A DNA stretch of 54,170 bases from a bacterium (GCA_028821235.1 JAPPGV010000063.1:1-54170), one strand, 5' to 3'. Numbered from the stretch's first letter, positions 34,905-49,500 are shown. The notes: generated from the sequence alone by a model not told the origin. Made by a program: numbers and translations.

Positions 34905-36392
34905 TCAACCGAGTTCGAGGGTCTTCAGGAATCGAGGCGGTCTAGAGGCGCCCGTGGCCCCTTCGAAGGCCTGCGCAATCCCGAGAAGCCGGCTTTCGCT
35001 GCCCGCTCCGGCGAAGAAGCTCACGCCGATCGGCAAGTCGCCGAAGACGAACCCTGCCGGAACCGTGATGATGGGGTAGCCGGCCATCGCCGCGGGCAGA
35101 GCCGACGGCACGGGGGGCGGAGTGTGCTCGACCGCAGGGTCCCTCACGTAGGGTGGCCGGTCGGTGGCGACCACAAAGGCGTCGAGGTCGAGTCGACTCA
35201 AGGTCGCATCGATCCCGTCCTGCCTTGAGAGGCGCCGCCGGCGCTCCAGAGCCTCCACATACCCCTTCTCGCTCAAAGGCCCCTTACTCACGGCGCGCTC
35301 CCAGACCTCCTGGCCGAAGAACCTCATCTCCACGTCGGAGTGCCGGATGTTGAAGGCCATCAGGTCTTCGAGGCAATTCATCGGCACACCTTTGCGCTGT
35401 TCGAGGTACGCATCGATACCTGCCTTGAACTCCCAGAGATAGAGCTCATCGGAGGCGCTGGCCTCGAGCATCTCCGGGGTCGACGGGATCTCCGCGTCGA
35501 TCAGGACCGCCCCCAGCCCGAGCAGCGCCTCGAGGGCCTCCTCGAAGACCTCATCGGTATAACGGTTGTAGCCGGAGAAGGGATGACCGCGCAGGACACC
35601 GATGCGGACACCGGACACATCGTTCTCCTCCAAGGCCGCTTCGTAACGGCGGCCGCTGCCGGCCATGGCGGTCAGCAGGATCGCAGCGTCCACAACGGAT
35701 CGAGCGATGGGTCCGGGCGATCCCTGGGTGGTGGAGACCGGTATCAATCCGCCGCGCGGGACGGTCGAAACGGTCGGTTTCATCCCGACGACAGAGCCAA
35801 CCGCAGCAGGCTTGACGATCGAGGCATTGGTCTCCGTGCCCACTGCACCCGCACACAGTCCGGCGGCCACGGCGACAGCTGATCCTCCACTCGAACCTTG
35901 CGGAGTCCGGTCGAGTACGTGCGGGTTGCGTGTCTGGCCTCCCCGACCGCTCCAGCCGTCGATCGACTTCGGCGATCTGTAGTCACCCCACTCGGTGAGG
36001 TTGGCCTTGCCGAGGATCAGCGCCCCGGCACGGCGGAGTCCCGCTACCAGCGGAGCATCTTCATCGGCCGGCGTGCCCACCATGGCCAACGACCCGGATG
36101 TCGTCTGCATCCGGTCTCCCGTGTTGATGTTGTCCTTGACGAGAACCGGAATGCCGTGAAGCGGACCTCGAGTCGTTCCACCGCTGAGTTCCTTGTCGAG
36201 CCTCGCCGCGATCTCGAGCGCGTCCGGGTTCAACTCGATGATCGAGTTCAAACGGGGGCCCTGGCGGTCGATGGCCGCGATCCTCTCCAGATACATCCCC
36301 GCCAGGTCCACACAGCTGAGCTGCCGGCGCTCGATCCTGCCTGCCAGCTCGGAGATCGTGGTGCTCGCAAGCCGGGGATGCGGGTAGGACAT
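34905..36392 (-). CDS. Amidase signature enzyme
   Basis: 495 aa. Amidase-signature hydrolase with a Ser-cisSer-Lys triad: lysine in GIPVLVKDNINTGD (about 85), cis-serine in TPQGSSGGSAVAVAAGL (about 163), and nucleophile Ser in GTETNASIVKPAAVGSVVGMKPT (about 187). The usual GTDTGGS/GTETDGS reads GTETNAS here, so the oxyanion loop is slightly altered. PVPSALPAAMAGYPIITVPAGF and LPIGVSFFAG are typical of the C-terminal part. It cleaves a carboxamide or aryl-acyl amide; the substrate is unknown. It starts 11 bp after the stop of propeller copy 2, as the last gene of a three-gene operon. Confidence 0.87.
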   Translation of the reverse strand: MSYPHPRLASTTISELAGRIERRQLSCVDLAGMYLERIAAIDRQGPRLNSIIELNPDALEIAARLDKELSGGTTRGPLHGIPVLVKDNINTGDRMQTTSGSLAMVGTPADEDAPLVAGLRRAGALILGKANLTEWGDYRSPKSIDGWSGRGGQTRNPHVLDRTPQGSSGGSAVAVAAGLCAGAVGTETNASIVKPAAVGSVVGMKPTVSTVPRGGLIPVSTTQGSPGPIARSVVDAAILLTAMAGSGRRYEAALEENDVSGVRIGVLRGHPFSGYNRYTDEVFEEALEALLGLGAVLIDAEIPSTPEMLEASASDELYLWEFKAGIDAYLEQRKGVPMNCLEDLMAFNIRHSDVEMRFFGQEVWERAVSKGPLSEKGYVEALERRRRLSRQDGIDATLSRLDLDAFVVATDRPPYVRDPAVEHTPPPVPSALPAAMAGYPIITVPAGFVFGDLPIGVSFFAGAGSESRLLGIAQAFEGATGASRPPRFLKTLELG

Positions 36393-36403
36393 GGAAGCCG
36401 ACC

Positions 36404-39625
<3,222 letters not shown>

Positions 39626-39639
39626 TGGATGCGAGTCAC

Positions 39640-40056
39640 TCAGGCGGAGACTTCACCCGCCACTTCAGCGTGGATGTGGAGCATGCGAGCAACACGCCCG
39701 TCTCCTCGGGTGAATCGGAGCCCGGAAGGCTCTCCGGCCGCCACACGCTCCGCCGTGTCATCGAAGAAGGCCGGTCCCTGGTCGGGGGAACGGTCCGACT
39801 TGTCGTCCGGGTAGAGGGGGTTGATCGTGTTCTCGATCTTCGGCCAGAGGGCGCGGGCCGCATCGCCGGACTCGAAGTCCATGATCACGACCATGGTATC
39901 GGGGAGCAGCTCCTCTGCCTCCTCGACCAGCACCGAACCGCCGAGGAAACCGGGATGCCCGACAAGCGACTCGAGCCACCCGGTCAGGTACCCGATCGTC
40001 TCGTCCCGCGTCCCTGGCTTGGCGACGTAGACAAAGAGGTCTCTTCGTGGTGTCAT
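39640..40056 (-). CDS. Small ABM-like alpha/beta-barrel protein
   Basis: 138 aa from ATG 40056 with GGAGGAG nine bases upstream. The N-terminal ~75 residues (DLFVYVAKPGTRDETIGYLTGW, HPGFLGGSVLVEEAEE, TMVVIMDFESGDAARALWPKI) have the strand-helix-strand pattern of dimeric alpha-beta barrel monooxygenase-like proteins (ABM/EthD superfamily). The remainder is less ordered and ends in a beta strand RMLHIHAEVAG. No catalytic residues can be assigned. First gene of the propeller/amidase operon. Confidence 0.6.
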   Translation of the reverse strand: MTPRRDLFVYVAKPGTRDETIGYLTGWLESLVGHPGFLGGSVLVEEAEELLPDTMVVIMDFESGDAARALWPKIENTINPLYPDDKSDRSPDQGPAFFDDTAERVAAGEPSGLRFTRGDGRVARMLHIHAEVAGEVSA

Positions 40057-40099
40057 GGCCCATCTCCTCCCTTGCGTTCGGCAGCCTGCCGCCAGCCCG

Positions 40100-40140
40100 G
40101 ACTAGACCAGCGGAGCCGATGATTGCAATGGTCGACAATC
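40100..40140 (-). promoter_or_regulatory. Promoter-like element of the propeller/amidase operon
   Basis: On the minus strand GATTGTCGAC (40131-40140) is followed by CA and TTGCAA (40123-40128), then a 17-nt spacer and CTAGTC (40100-40105), about 44 bp before the ATG at 40056. The GATTGTCGAC plus -35 arrangement is the same, at identical spacing, as at the SBP promoter (GATTGTCGAC, AG, TTGACA). The -10 match is poor, so an activator may be required. Confidence 0.45.
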
Positions 40141-40174
40141 TTCCTGAGCAGTGGCTGAAGTAAGAGTAGGTGAC

Positions 40175-41485
40175 TCAACCAGCACGCAGCCGGGTCAGTC
40201 CGCGATACAGCGAGTCGGGCCTTGAGCTCCACCAGATCAGATGTAGCGCTCGGACAACGTAGAAAACCACAAGCGCCCACCAAACGCCGGAGAGATCCCA
40301 GTCCAGGGGAACGACGAGGACCAGCACGACGAGCGACGAGATCATCGATGTCAGGAGGGCCCGGGCCAGAAACCCGAAGTCGGTTGCGCCCATCACCACA
40401 CCCTCCCAGACCTGGATCGGCATGGTCAGTGGCAGCATCACGACCAGAACCGGCCACATTCCCTCCAAGGCGGCTACTACGCCCCGATCGTTCGAGAACC
40501 AGGCCGGAACCACGAGCCGGCCAAGGGCGAGCAGTACGACGAGCAGCCCACCCAATAGGAAGCCCCAGAACAGAAGCCTCATCGACACGGCTCGCACCTC
40601 CTTCCCGCGCCGGGCACCGCTGAAGCCCGCAATGAGAGCTTGTCCCGCGACAGCGAATGAATCCGCCACCTGCCCAAGCAAAAGCACGATCTGAACAGCC
40701 ACCAGGTGTGCCGCGACCTGGGCATCTCCAAGCGCAGCCGCGACCCGGGCGGCTGCCGTGTAGGCGATGACGATCGAGGCGGAACGGATAACCACGTCCC
40801 GCCCGGCCCGCAGCAAGCCGACGCTCTCGTCCCATCGAATACCGCGGAACTCTGCGCCGAGCCGGTTGCGCATCAATCGCACGAACCATATGGCGCCCAT
40901 GCCTTGAGCGACCACAGTTGCGATAGCGGCGCCTTCCAAGCCCCAGCCGACCCAGAAGATGAGGATCGGGTCGAGGATGACGTTCGCGGAGTTGAACGCA
41001 ATCGTGACGAGCAGCGGCGTTCGGGTGTCTTGATGCCCCCGAAAGGCGCCGTGCCCGAGCAGGATGACCAGCACAGCCGGGATCGCCAGGGAGCGTATCC
41101 GAAGGTACGCAGTCGCTTGCGCGTGAACCTCCCCACGGGCTCCCATAAGGTCGGTCAGCAGTCCCGCACACAGGATCAGGAGTACCGAGACGACAACTCC
41201 GAGACCCGCAGCAGCGAGAAGCCCGCTCCCGATGATGCGAGCAGCCCTTGGACTGTCTCCTTCCCCTATCGCACGTGAGACGAGAGGAGTGATCCCGTAG
41301 GCGAAGAAGATGAAGACCCAGAAACCCACGGAGAGGATGGCAATGGCGATTCCCAGTGCGGCGAGCGATGTTGCTCCGAGACGTCCGACGAAAGCGGTAT
41401 CAACCAGGCTGACCAGCGGATCGGCCAGCATCGCGCCGAGGGCAGGCACCGCCAGACGGAGAATGGACCGATCATGCCGGTTCAT
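40175..41485 (-). CDS. MATE family efflux transporter
   Basis: 436 aa, twelve hydrophobic helices in two MatE halves. The N-terminal DRSILRLAVPALGAMLADPLVSLVDTAFVGRLGATSLAALGIA is characteristic of the DinF-like branch. The second half begins near residue 225 and includes QIVLLLGQVADSFAVAGQALIAGFSGAR. The family exports drugs or metabolites using Na+ or H+ gradients. It lies divergently from the HAD/amine oxidase pair and 118 bp downstream of the operon start at 40056 on the opposite side, so it is its own transcription unit. Confidence 0.9.
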   Translation of the reverse strand: MNRHDRSILRLAVPALGAMLADPLVSLVDTAFVGRLGATSLAALGIAIAILSVGFWVFIFFAYGITPLVSRAIGEGDSPRAARIIGSGLLAAAGLGVVVSVLLILCAGLLTDLMGARGEVHAQATAYLRIRSLAIPAVLVILLGHGAFRGHQDTRTPLLVTIAFNSANVILDPILIFWVGWGLEGAAIATVVAQGMGAIWFVRLMRNRLGAEFRGIRWDESVGLLRAGRDVVIRSASIVIAYTAAARVAAALGDAQVAAHLVAVQIVLLLGQVADSFAVAGQALIAGFSGARRGKEVRAVSMRLLFWGFLLGGLLVVLLALGRLVVPAWFSNDRGVVAALEGMWPVLVVMLPLTMPIQVWEGVVMGATDFGFLARALLTSMISSLVVLVLVVPLDWDLSGVWWALVVFYVVRALHLIWWSSRPDSLYRGLTRLRAG

Positions 41486-41594
41486 CGACAGCCTGGAGTT
41501 TTGGCAAGGAAGGTCACGTGTCCGACCAGGAGAGAGGGTCTACCTCGAGCAGTCTACGAGGGTGGTGCGAGACCCCCCGGGCCGACGCACTGCG

Positions 41595-41649
41595 GCAACC
41601 ATGTCACCAGGTTGCGGGGCCACCCCCCGTCCACTACGTTGTGGCAACC
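41595..41649. repeat. GCAACC repeats in divergent intergenic region
   Basis: GCAACC (41595-41600) and GGTTGC (41610-41615) form an inverted repeat; a further direct GCAACC lies at 41644-41649. They sit between the MATE gene (start 41485, -) and the HAD gene (start 41727, +) and could bind a regulator of either. Short arms make chance occurrence possible in GC-rich DNA. Confidence 0.3.
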
Positions 41650-41726
41650 GATATCTCAGTGGCCGGGTGACCACAAGTGTCGACCCTCGCCGCGCTCGAC
41701 AGAAGGAAGGCAGGTACCGAGCCCTT

Positions 41727-42431
41727 ATGGCTGATCGTCACCCAGAACCCCGCTATATCACCTTCGACTGCTACGGGACTCTGATCAACTTCGAGATCAC
41801 CAAAACGACCAGGATCCTCCTGGCGGACCTCCTCACTCCGGAGAACGAGTCCCGGTTCATCAAGGACTTCTCGTCCATCAGGGTGGACGAGACATTGGGG
41901 CCATGGAAGCCCTACCCGAACGTGATCCGGGATAGTCTGGCGCGAGCCATGGCCAAGCACGGGCTCGAATACCGCCCGTCGTACGCCGATGCGTTGGTGG
42001 CCGCCGTCCCCACGTGGGGTCCCTACCCCGAGGTCCCGGCCACTCTGGCCAAGCTGGCGGAGGCGTACCCGCTGGTCATCCTGTCCAACGCGGATCCGGC
42101 CCAGCTGGCACAGAACGTAGAGAAGCTCGGAGCCCCGTTCCACAGACTCCTCACGTCGACCGCGGCTCACGCCTACAAGCCCCGGCATGCGGCATTCGAG
42201 TACATGTTCGATGCCCTCGACTGCGGTCCCGGCGATGTCATGCATGTCTCGTCGAGCATCCGCTACGACATGCAACCAGCCGAAGAGCTCCACATCGACA
42301 ACAAGGTGTGGGTGAATCGCGACCCGTCCATCGATCCGGACTTCACGCGCAACGTATCGTCAGGGCGTGAGAACTGGACCTACCACGAGGTGGGCGACCT
42401 GAGCGGGGTCCTGACGGTATTGGGGCTTTGA
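41727..42431 (+). CDS. HAD hydrolase, type II haloacid dehalogenase-like
   Basis: 234 aa from ATG 41727, the usual length for L-2-haloacid dehalogenases. The nucleophile Asp14 lies in ITFDCYGTLINFE (D-x-Y-G-T, Thr18 present). Motif II is VILSNADPAQL, motif III Lys is in AYKPRHAAFEYMFDAL, and motif IV DVMHVSSSIRYDMQPAEE lacks the exact HVASxxWD of characterised dehalogenases. It may therefore hydrolyse a substrate other than a chloro-acid. TTGA overlap with the FAD oxidoreductase gene downstream links its substrate to an amine. Confidence 0.82.
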   Translation: MADRHPEPRYITFDCYGTLINFEITKTTRILLADLLTPENESRFIKDFSSIRVDETLGPWKPYPNVIRDSLARAMAKHGLEYRPSYADALVAAVPTWGPYPEVPATLAKLAEAYPLVILSNADPAQLAQNVEKLGAPFHRLLTSTAAHAYKPRHAAFEYMFDALDCGPGDVMHVSSSIRYDMQPAEELHIDNKVWVNRDPSIDPDFTRNVSSGRENWTYHEVGDLSGVLTVLGL

Positions 42432-43747
42432 ACCAAGCCCGGAGGCGGGCGAGCAGGATCGCCTCGACAGCCGCCAACGTTCCGTACTGGATGGACACCG
42501 CGCCGCGGCCCGCGGTCCGGGACACAACGGAGCCGAGCCGGCGGGTCGATGTCGCGGTCGTGGGAGGAGGCTTCACCGGCCTCACCGCGGCGCTCAACCT
42601 GGCTCAGGGCGGCGCCCATGTGGCGGTAGTCGAGAAGGGGGTGGTCGGATCCGGCGCCTCCGGCCGGAACGGCGGGATGTGCACGACCGGCATGACCATC
42701 TCGTTCGGCCTGGCGGTGAAGCGCTACGGCGAGGACGCGGCTCGCCGGATGTACGTGGCGTACAACCACGCAATCGACTACGTGGAGTCGGTGATCGAGT
42801 CGGAGAGCATCGACTGTTCCTGGCAAAGGTCCGGGAGGATGACCCTCGCAGCCAAACCCAGCCACTTCGAAGGCTTCAAGCAGACCCAGGAGGCGTTGCG
42901 CGAGGTCGTGGGGCAGAAGACCGTTCTGGTTCCCAAGGAGGGCATGCGCGAAGAGATCGGCTCGGATCTGTACCACGGCGGGATCGTCGATCCGCTTGGC
43001 GCCGGACTCCACGTCGGGCGATTGGCCAACGGGCTGGCCGGGGCGGCCGAACGGGCCGGGGCCGAGGTTCACGAACAGAACGAGGCGACCGGGATCCGGA
43101 GGACCGGGGCATCCGGATTCGCCGTCGACACCCCTAGGGGCCGGATCACAGCCGGCAAGGTGCTGGTCGCAACCAACGCCTACACGGGGAGGCTCGTACC
43201 GTGGCTGGGGCGGCGGGTAGCGCCGGTTGGCAGCTTCATCATCGTCACCGAACCGCTCGGCGAGTCCGTTTGCGCGGAACTACTCCCGAACCGGCGCATG
43301 GCCTCCACCAGCCTCAGCCTCCTCTATTACTTCCGTATCACCCCCGACAACCGCCTGCTCTTCGGCGGTCGGGCACGCTTCGCTCTCTCCAGCCCCGACT
43401 CGGATCAGAAGAGCGCCGAGATCCTGGAGAGGGGCATGGCGAAGGTCTATCCGCAACTGGCCGGCGTGAGAGTCGACTACGCCTGGGGTGGGCTGGTCGG
43501 GTTCGCGCTGGATCGGATGCCGCATGCAGGTGAGCGCGACGGCCTGCTCTACTCGGTCGCCTACGCGGGTCATGGCGTGCAGATGGCCACCTATATGGGC
43601 CATCAGATGGCCAACACGATTCTCGGGAAACCTGCGCAGAACCCCTGGGCCGACGTACCCTTCCGTGCCATCCCCGGTCACTTCGGACCGACCTGGTACC
43701 TACCGTTCGCCGGTGCCTACTACCGCCTCAAGGACTGGCTGAGGTAA
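42428..43747 (+). CDS. FAD-dependent oxidoreductase (PuuB/DAO-like)
   Basis: 439 aa from TTG 42428, whose TTGA overlaps the HAD stop codon. The conserved YWMDTAPRP segment at about 20-28, typical of gamma-glutamylputrescine oxidase relatives, shows that the next ATG (residue 22) would truncate the protein. FAD fingerprint VAVVGGGFTGLTAALNLAQGGAHVAVVEK at about 39-67; GSGASGRNGGMCTTG contacts the flavin. YAWGGLVGFALDRMPHAGERDGLLYSVAYAGHGVQMATYMG is the C-terminal FAD segment. It oxidises an amine or N-substituted amino acid. Distinct from the DAO-family gene at 28809. Confidence 0.87.
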   Translation: MNQARRRASRIASTAANVPYWMDTAPRPAVRDTTEPSRRVDVAVVGGGFTGLTAALNLAQGGAHVAVVEKGVVGSGASGRNGGMCTTGMTISFGLAVKRYGEDAARRMYVAYNHAIDYVESVIESESIDCSWQRSGRMTLAAKPSHFEGFKQTQEALREVVGQKTVLVPKEGMREEIGSDLYHGGIVDPLGAGLHVGRLANGLAGAAERAGAEVHEQNEATGIRRTGASGFAVDTPRGRITAGKVLVATNAYTGRLVPWLGRRVAPVGSFIIVTEPLGESVCAELLPNRRMASTSLSLLYYFRITPDNRLLFGGRARFALSSPDSDQKSAEILERGMAKVYPQLAGVRVDYAWGGLVGFALDRMPHAGERDGLLYSVAYAGHGVQMATYMGHQMANTILGKPAQNPWADVPFRAIPGHFGPTWYLPFAGAYYRLKDWLR

Positions 43748-43795
43748 GACGGAACGCCTTGACGCCTTCCCCGGCTATTCGCGTGTCAGGGGTCT

Positions 43796-43809
43796 GCTCC
43801 GAGAGGAGC
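43796..43809 (+). terminator. Weak hairpin after the FAD oxidoreductase
   Basis: GCTCC (43796-43800) and GGAGC (43805-43809) around a GAGA tetraloop, 48 bp after the stop codon. There is no T tract; terminator role is only suggested by position. Confidence 0.3.
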
Positions 43810-44044
43810 CGCTTGCCGTCAGCTCGTTCCATACCGGGTGGCTGACCGATCTCATCCACCAGCATCGGCCCACAGTCACGGGTTTCTGCGACCCCTGCGG
43901 GCCCACGCCGAGGTGAAGGACTACCTAGCGGTCCTTCTTGGCGCGTTAGGCCCCCGGATCGTGCCCGGGCTCCATCATTGCCAACATTTGCAAGATAGAC
44001 CGATAGCAGTTTCAATTGCGAAAAGGGCAACGTAAGGATTCCTG

Positions 44045-45265
<1,221 letters not shown>

Positions 45266-45584
45266 ACCAACGCTCCCGACCGTACGCGCCACGCGCCACA
45301 AAGGAGAAGCTTCCAGGCGCTTGTTGGACACGTTGTTAGGACGGCGGATTGACTCTTGACGACCTCTGACCACCAACCCAACCGCTACGTTGCCGGCCTT
45401 CCGGTCTATAACTAGACAGCTGCCAGATGCCCCTACATTCAGCCATTGCCCTATGACCCTGGGACGCAAGACCCGGCACGACCTCTGCCTGAAAGCAATA
45501 CTCAAATAATAAGTTGACACTACTATCTATCGTAACTAATCCGGCCTCCTTGGTATACGAGTTCGACCTCGGTAACATGCAGCC
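45266..45584 (+). other. 319-bp gap upstream of the TetR gene
   Basis: No convincing gene. The last ~100 bp are much more AT-rich than the surroundings and contain the promoter/operator-like element at 45512-45526. An open frame on the minus strand (45336-45578) has no family resemblance and covers the promoter, so it is not counted. Confidence 0.5.
45512..45526 (+). promoter_or_regulatory. Putative TetR operator, site 1 (autoregulatory)
   Basis: AGTTGACACTACTAT, 58 bp before the TetR ATG. It matches site 2 (AGTTGCAACTACAAT) at 12 of 15 positions. It ends in TACTAT, usable as a -10 box, and contains TTGACA. The position suggests autoregulation. Confidence 0.5.
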
Positions 45585-46244
45585 ATGTCCACGACGGGAG
45601 ACCAGGCACCTGGCCGGCCCCGCGTGCAGAGTCGAAAAAGCAAGGCAGATCGGTTAACCAAGCTGCTGTTGCAAGCCGCATCTGAGGAGTTCATCGCACG
45701 CGGCTATGAGGCGGCCCGCGTCAGCGACATTGCCCGCCGGGTGGGCGTAACGTCAGGCGCCGTCTACGCGCGGTGGCCCAACAAGACCGACGTGATCGTC
45801 GCCGCCCTCGAGTACATGTTCGAACAGATCCTCCCCGATGAGGAACTCGAGCACCTCGGCGATGCCGAGGGGTCACCGGCCACCATGTTGGCGATGCTGG
45901 GGACGAATCTCCTGCACTTCGATCCGAACAAGGAAGTTGTGGTCCAAGTGTTCGGTAGTGCCCGTAACAACGAAGCGATCCGCACCTCCCTTGTCGCATA
46001 CCTCAACAAAGAGGCCGAACAGCTGAGCCGATACGTAGAGCAGGCCAAGGACGACGGGCTGTTTGACCCCGAAATCAGCACCGCCGCCGTCACTCTGCTG
46101 TGCCAGTCAATCGGTATTGGCGCCCACCTGCTGCTGTCAGCAGGCCTCGACGACCGCCACGTACCCACCACAGTCGAGTGGGAATCGCTGCTCTGGACTC
46201 TTATGAGCGCCGCTATCCCCGCCGAGTCCTCCGGGGCCGCGTAG
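45585..46244 (+). CDS. TetR family transcriptional regulator
   Basis: 219 aa. Helix-turn-helix at about residues 22-68: KADRLTKLLLQAASEEFIARGYEAARVSDIARRVGVTSGAVYARWPNKTDVIVAAL, a clear TetR_N domain with recognition helix TSGAVYARW. The C-terminal ligand domain (about 75-215) has no specific subfamily match recognised. It is followed by a gap and then by two large surface-protein genes on the same strand. The three genes share an AGTTG..ACTAC.AT element, so this regulator is the natural candidate to bind it (inference). Confidence 0.9.
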   Translation: MSTTGDQAPGRPRVQSRKSKADRLTKLLLQAASEEFIARGYEAARVSDIARRVGVTSGAVYARWPNKTDVIVAALEYMFEQILPDEELEHLGDAEGSPATMLAMLGTNLLHFDPNKEVVVQVFGSARNNEAIRTSLVAYLNKEAEQLSRYVEQAKDDGLFDPEISTAAVTLLCQSIGIGAHLLLSAGLDDRHVPTTVEWESLLWTLMSAAIPAESSGAA

Positions 46245-46583
46245 ACCAAGCAGTCCCCACCCCACCTTCGCCTAGGTCCAGCTTCCTGATCTGGGGGATC
46301 CGCTTGTTCATCCTCCTGAAGGACCCACCGTGAACTCCCGGTGGAGGTCGGACCGGACCATTCTCAATCGGCGGCGCTGGGACGCGGTTGAACGACGATT
46401 GCGGCCGGGCCTCACTGCTTCGGAGACGGAGGCACCTAGAGGCTGCGTAGCGGAGTTGCGTCTCTTCTGACCCGATGACCCGGTCACTGCGGGCAGTCAA
46501 GGGATAAAACTGTAGTTGCAACTACAATTTGTTACCATCTCGCCCGTTGTGTTCGACAGGAGCCCTCTGGGAGACACCAACTG
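46245..46583 (+). other. 339-bp gap between TetR and the giant surface protein
   Basis: Contains a hairpin with arms CCACCG (46325-46330) and CGGTGG (46339-46344), a possible terminator for the TetR gene, and near its end the operator/promoter element at 46511-46528. No reading frame with family resemblance was found. Confidence 0.5.
46511..46528 (+). promoter_or_regulatory. Putative operator/promoter, site 2 (perfect palindrome)
   Basis: TGTAGTTGCAACTACA (46511-46526) is a perfect 16-bp palindrome, and its right arm runs into TACAAT (46523-46528), a good -10 box, 55 bp before the ATG of the giant surface protein. Binding of a dimeric repressor here would block the promoter. Confidence 0.65.
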
Positions 46584-49500
46584 ATGGATCTGCTGGGGAG
46601 TCGCGTTCGGCGTCCGGTGGTCCGGGGATTGGCGGCTGTCGTCATGCTGGCTTCGGTGCTGGTGCCCGCGGATCCGGTGGCCGTGGCCCAGCAGGGCACG
46701 CCGTACGGGGACGTTGCTCCCGGCGCCTTCTACGCGGAGGCAGTGACCGCGCTGGCCGCCGATGGGGTGTTCGCGGGCACCGAGTGCGCCGAGGGATTCT
46801 GCCCCGCGGATTCGCTGGATCGGGCGACCATGGCGGTGTGGACGGTGCGCGTTCTGGACGGGCAGGACCCCCCCGGCGTCATCTCGACGCGCTTCGCCGA
46901 TGTGGACGGGACGCATCCTTTTGGTGCGTTCATCGAGCGCTTCGCCGAACTCGAAGTCACCAGAGGCTACGACGACACCAACTACTGCCCCGACGGCACT
47001 GTGACCCGCGCCCAGATGGCCGTGTTCCTGTCGCGCGCGTTCGATCTCGCAGCGGGACCCGACCCCGGTTTCGGCGATGTGAGGCCGGACGCCTGGTACG
47101 CAGCCGATGTCGCCAAGCTGGCCGCATCCGGCATCACAGCGGGTTGCGGCGACGGCGCCAACTACTGCCCCGGCGACAGCGTGACACGCGCCCAAATGGC
47201 GTTGTTCCTCGCCCGCGCCCTGGAATCCCCCGAAGAAGACCCCGGCCACGTAGAAGAAGCCGCCCCGGCCGTCGGCGGAGGGTTGGGCGGCGGAGGAGGC
47301 GGCGGTGGCTCCGGTGGCGGTGGCGGCGGCTCCGGTGGTGGTGGCGGCGGCACCCAGATCACCAGCCAGCAACGGACGGTAGAAGCCCCGGGCGTGCCCC
47401 GGAACTTGGTGGTGGCCGTGGAGGGCCACACCACTCTCGAGGTCGGCTGGGATGCGCCCCACAGCGACGGCGGCGACTCGAACCTCTCGTACGTGGTGCA
47501 GCGGCGGGCCGGGGCGACGGACGGCTGGTCCACCTTGAACGTGGACCAGACACTGTCCGACACGGGCCTCGGCCACCGGGCCGAGATCACGAACCTGGTG
47601 AACGGCGTGATCTACCAGATCCAGGTGGCCGCCCGCAACGGTGGCGGGACCGGACCATGGTCCGCCGTGGTCGAGGGTGAGCCGACGGCCACCGACCCTC
47701 CGGAGCGACCGTCCAGCCTTTCGATCCGACCCGGCAGCGAACAGTTGGCGGTGTCGTGGCCGGCATCCTCTGACCTGCGTGACTTTGCCTCGGTGACCTA
47801 CGAGATCGGGTACCGGGAGTCGGGCGGCGGCTGGACGACGTTCGCGTCCGATGAGACGGGCAGGTCGGTGACGATCACCAACCTGGACAACGGCGTCGCC
47901 TACGACGTGCGGGTTGCGTCCAAGTACGAGAACCTGACCAGCACCTATACCGAGGGTACGGGAACGCCTGTCGGGAGCCGGCCGAGCCTGCCCCAGTACG
48001 TGACGGAGCCCGCCGGCAACGGCGAACTCTCGCTGTCGTGGCAGGCGCCGGACAACCTCGGCGGGTACGACATCTCGTTCGTGACCTATTCGGTGCAGTA
48101 CCGCAGAGGCCGCAGCGGGAGCTTCACCCCGTTCACTTTCGACGGCACGCAGACGTCGGTGACCATCACCGGCCTCGACAACGGCGTCGAGTACCAGGTG
48201 CAGGTAGCGGCCAAGACCCCGGCCGGCTCCAGCAGCTACGTCACGAGAACGGCCACCCCGAAGGGGACCGCCCCCGGCGCGCCGACGATCGACACGGTGA
48301 CGGCCGGCAACGGGCGGCTGACGGTGGAGTGGAGCGCTCCGTCGAACACCGGCGGGTACGCCGACTCGTTCCTGCGCTACTCGGTCGAGTACCGCAAGAC
48401 GGCAAGCACCGGCGATTGGACGGTCTTCGCGGCGTCGCTGTCGTCGCGGTCGTCGACCATCACCGGCTTGGAGAACGGAGTCTCCTACGACGTCCAGGTC
48501 GCGGCCTCCAACCCGGCCGGCGCCGGCGACTACAGCTCCCCGCGTTCGCGCACCCCGGAGGGCACCGCACCCGGCAAGCCCGGCAGCGTCCGGGTGACAG
48601 CGGGCAACGGCGAGTTGGGGGTCGTCTGGAACAAGCCGTCCACCGGCGGGTACGCCGACTCGTTCCTGACCTATGACGTGCAGTACCGGCGAGCCGACGC
48701 CGACACCGCCGATCCCTGGCTGAACGGCCCCCAGGGAGTGACAGGCACCTCCGCCACCATCGCCAGCCTGAGCAACGGCGTGGCCTACGACGTGCAGGTC
48801 CAGGCGAACAACCCGATCGGTCCCAGCGGCTACACCAACCCGGTGGAGGGCACGCCGGTGGGCAACGTGTCCGGCGTGCCGACCAGCGTGTCGGTGACCG
48901 CCGGCCAATCCGGTGAGTTGGAGGTGTCGTGGACCGCGCCGTCGGCGACCGGCGGCTACGACGTCTCGCAGCTGACCTATTCGGTCCAGTACCGCCGGGG
49001 TACCACAGGAGGGTGGACCACGTTCGCCTCGGCAGCGACGGGCACGTCGACGACGATCACCGGTTTGGACAACGGCTTCGAATACCAGGTGCAAGTCGCC
49101 ACCAGGAACCCGGCGAACCTCCTCAGCCCCTACAGCGCCGCGAAGTCGGCGACGCCCGAGGGTGACGCTCCCGGCAAGCCGACCGGGGTGTCGGTCACGG
49201 CCGGCAAGAACCGGCTGTCGGTGTCGTGGAGCGCTCCGACCGGCACCGGCGGCTACGCCGCTTCGTTCTTGACGTACACCGTCGAGATCCGGGAAGGAAG
49301 CAGCGGAACATGGTCCGATGATGGGGTGACCGTGTCGGGGCGGACGGCGACGATCACCGGGCTGGACAACGGGGTGGATTACCAGGTGCAGGTGGAGACG
49401 GCGAGCCCGGCCGGCACCAGCGGTTTCACCGATCCTCCGGTGGAGGGCACGCCGGTGGGAGACCGGCCTGGGGCTCCGACGATCAGCGGGGTCACAGAAG

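Noticed and set aside
43728-43866. Short minus-strand frame (ATG 43866) that looks protein-like near the FAD oxidoreductase 3' end
   Set aside because: It overlaps the end of the FAD oxidoreductase, has no ribosome site or relatives I recognise, and may be antisense noise or a decayed remnant.
45336-45578. 80-codon minus-strand frame upstream of the TetR gene
   Set aside because: It covers the AT-rich promoter region and its translation has no recognisable features.
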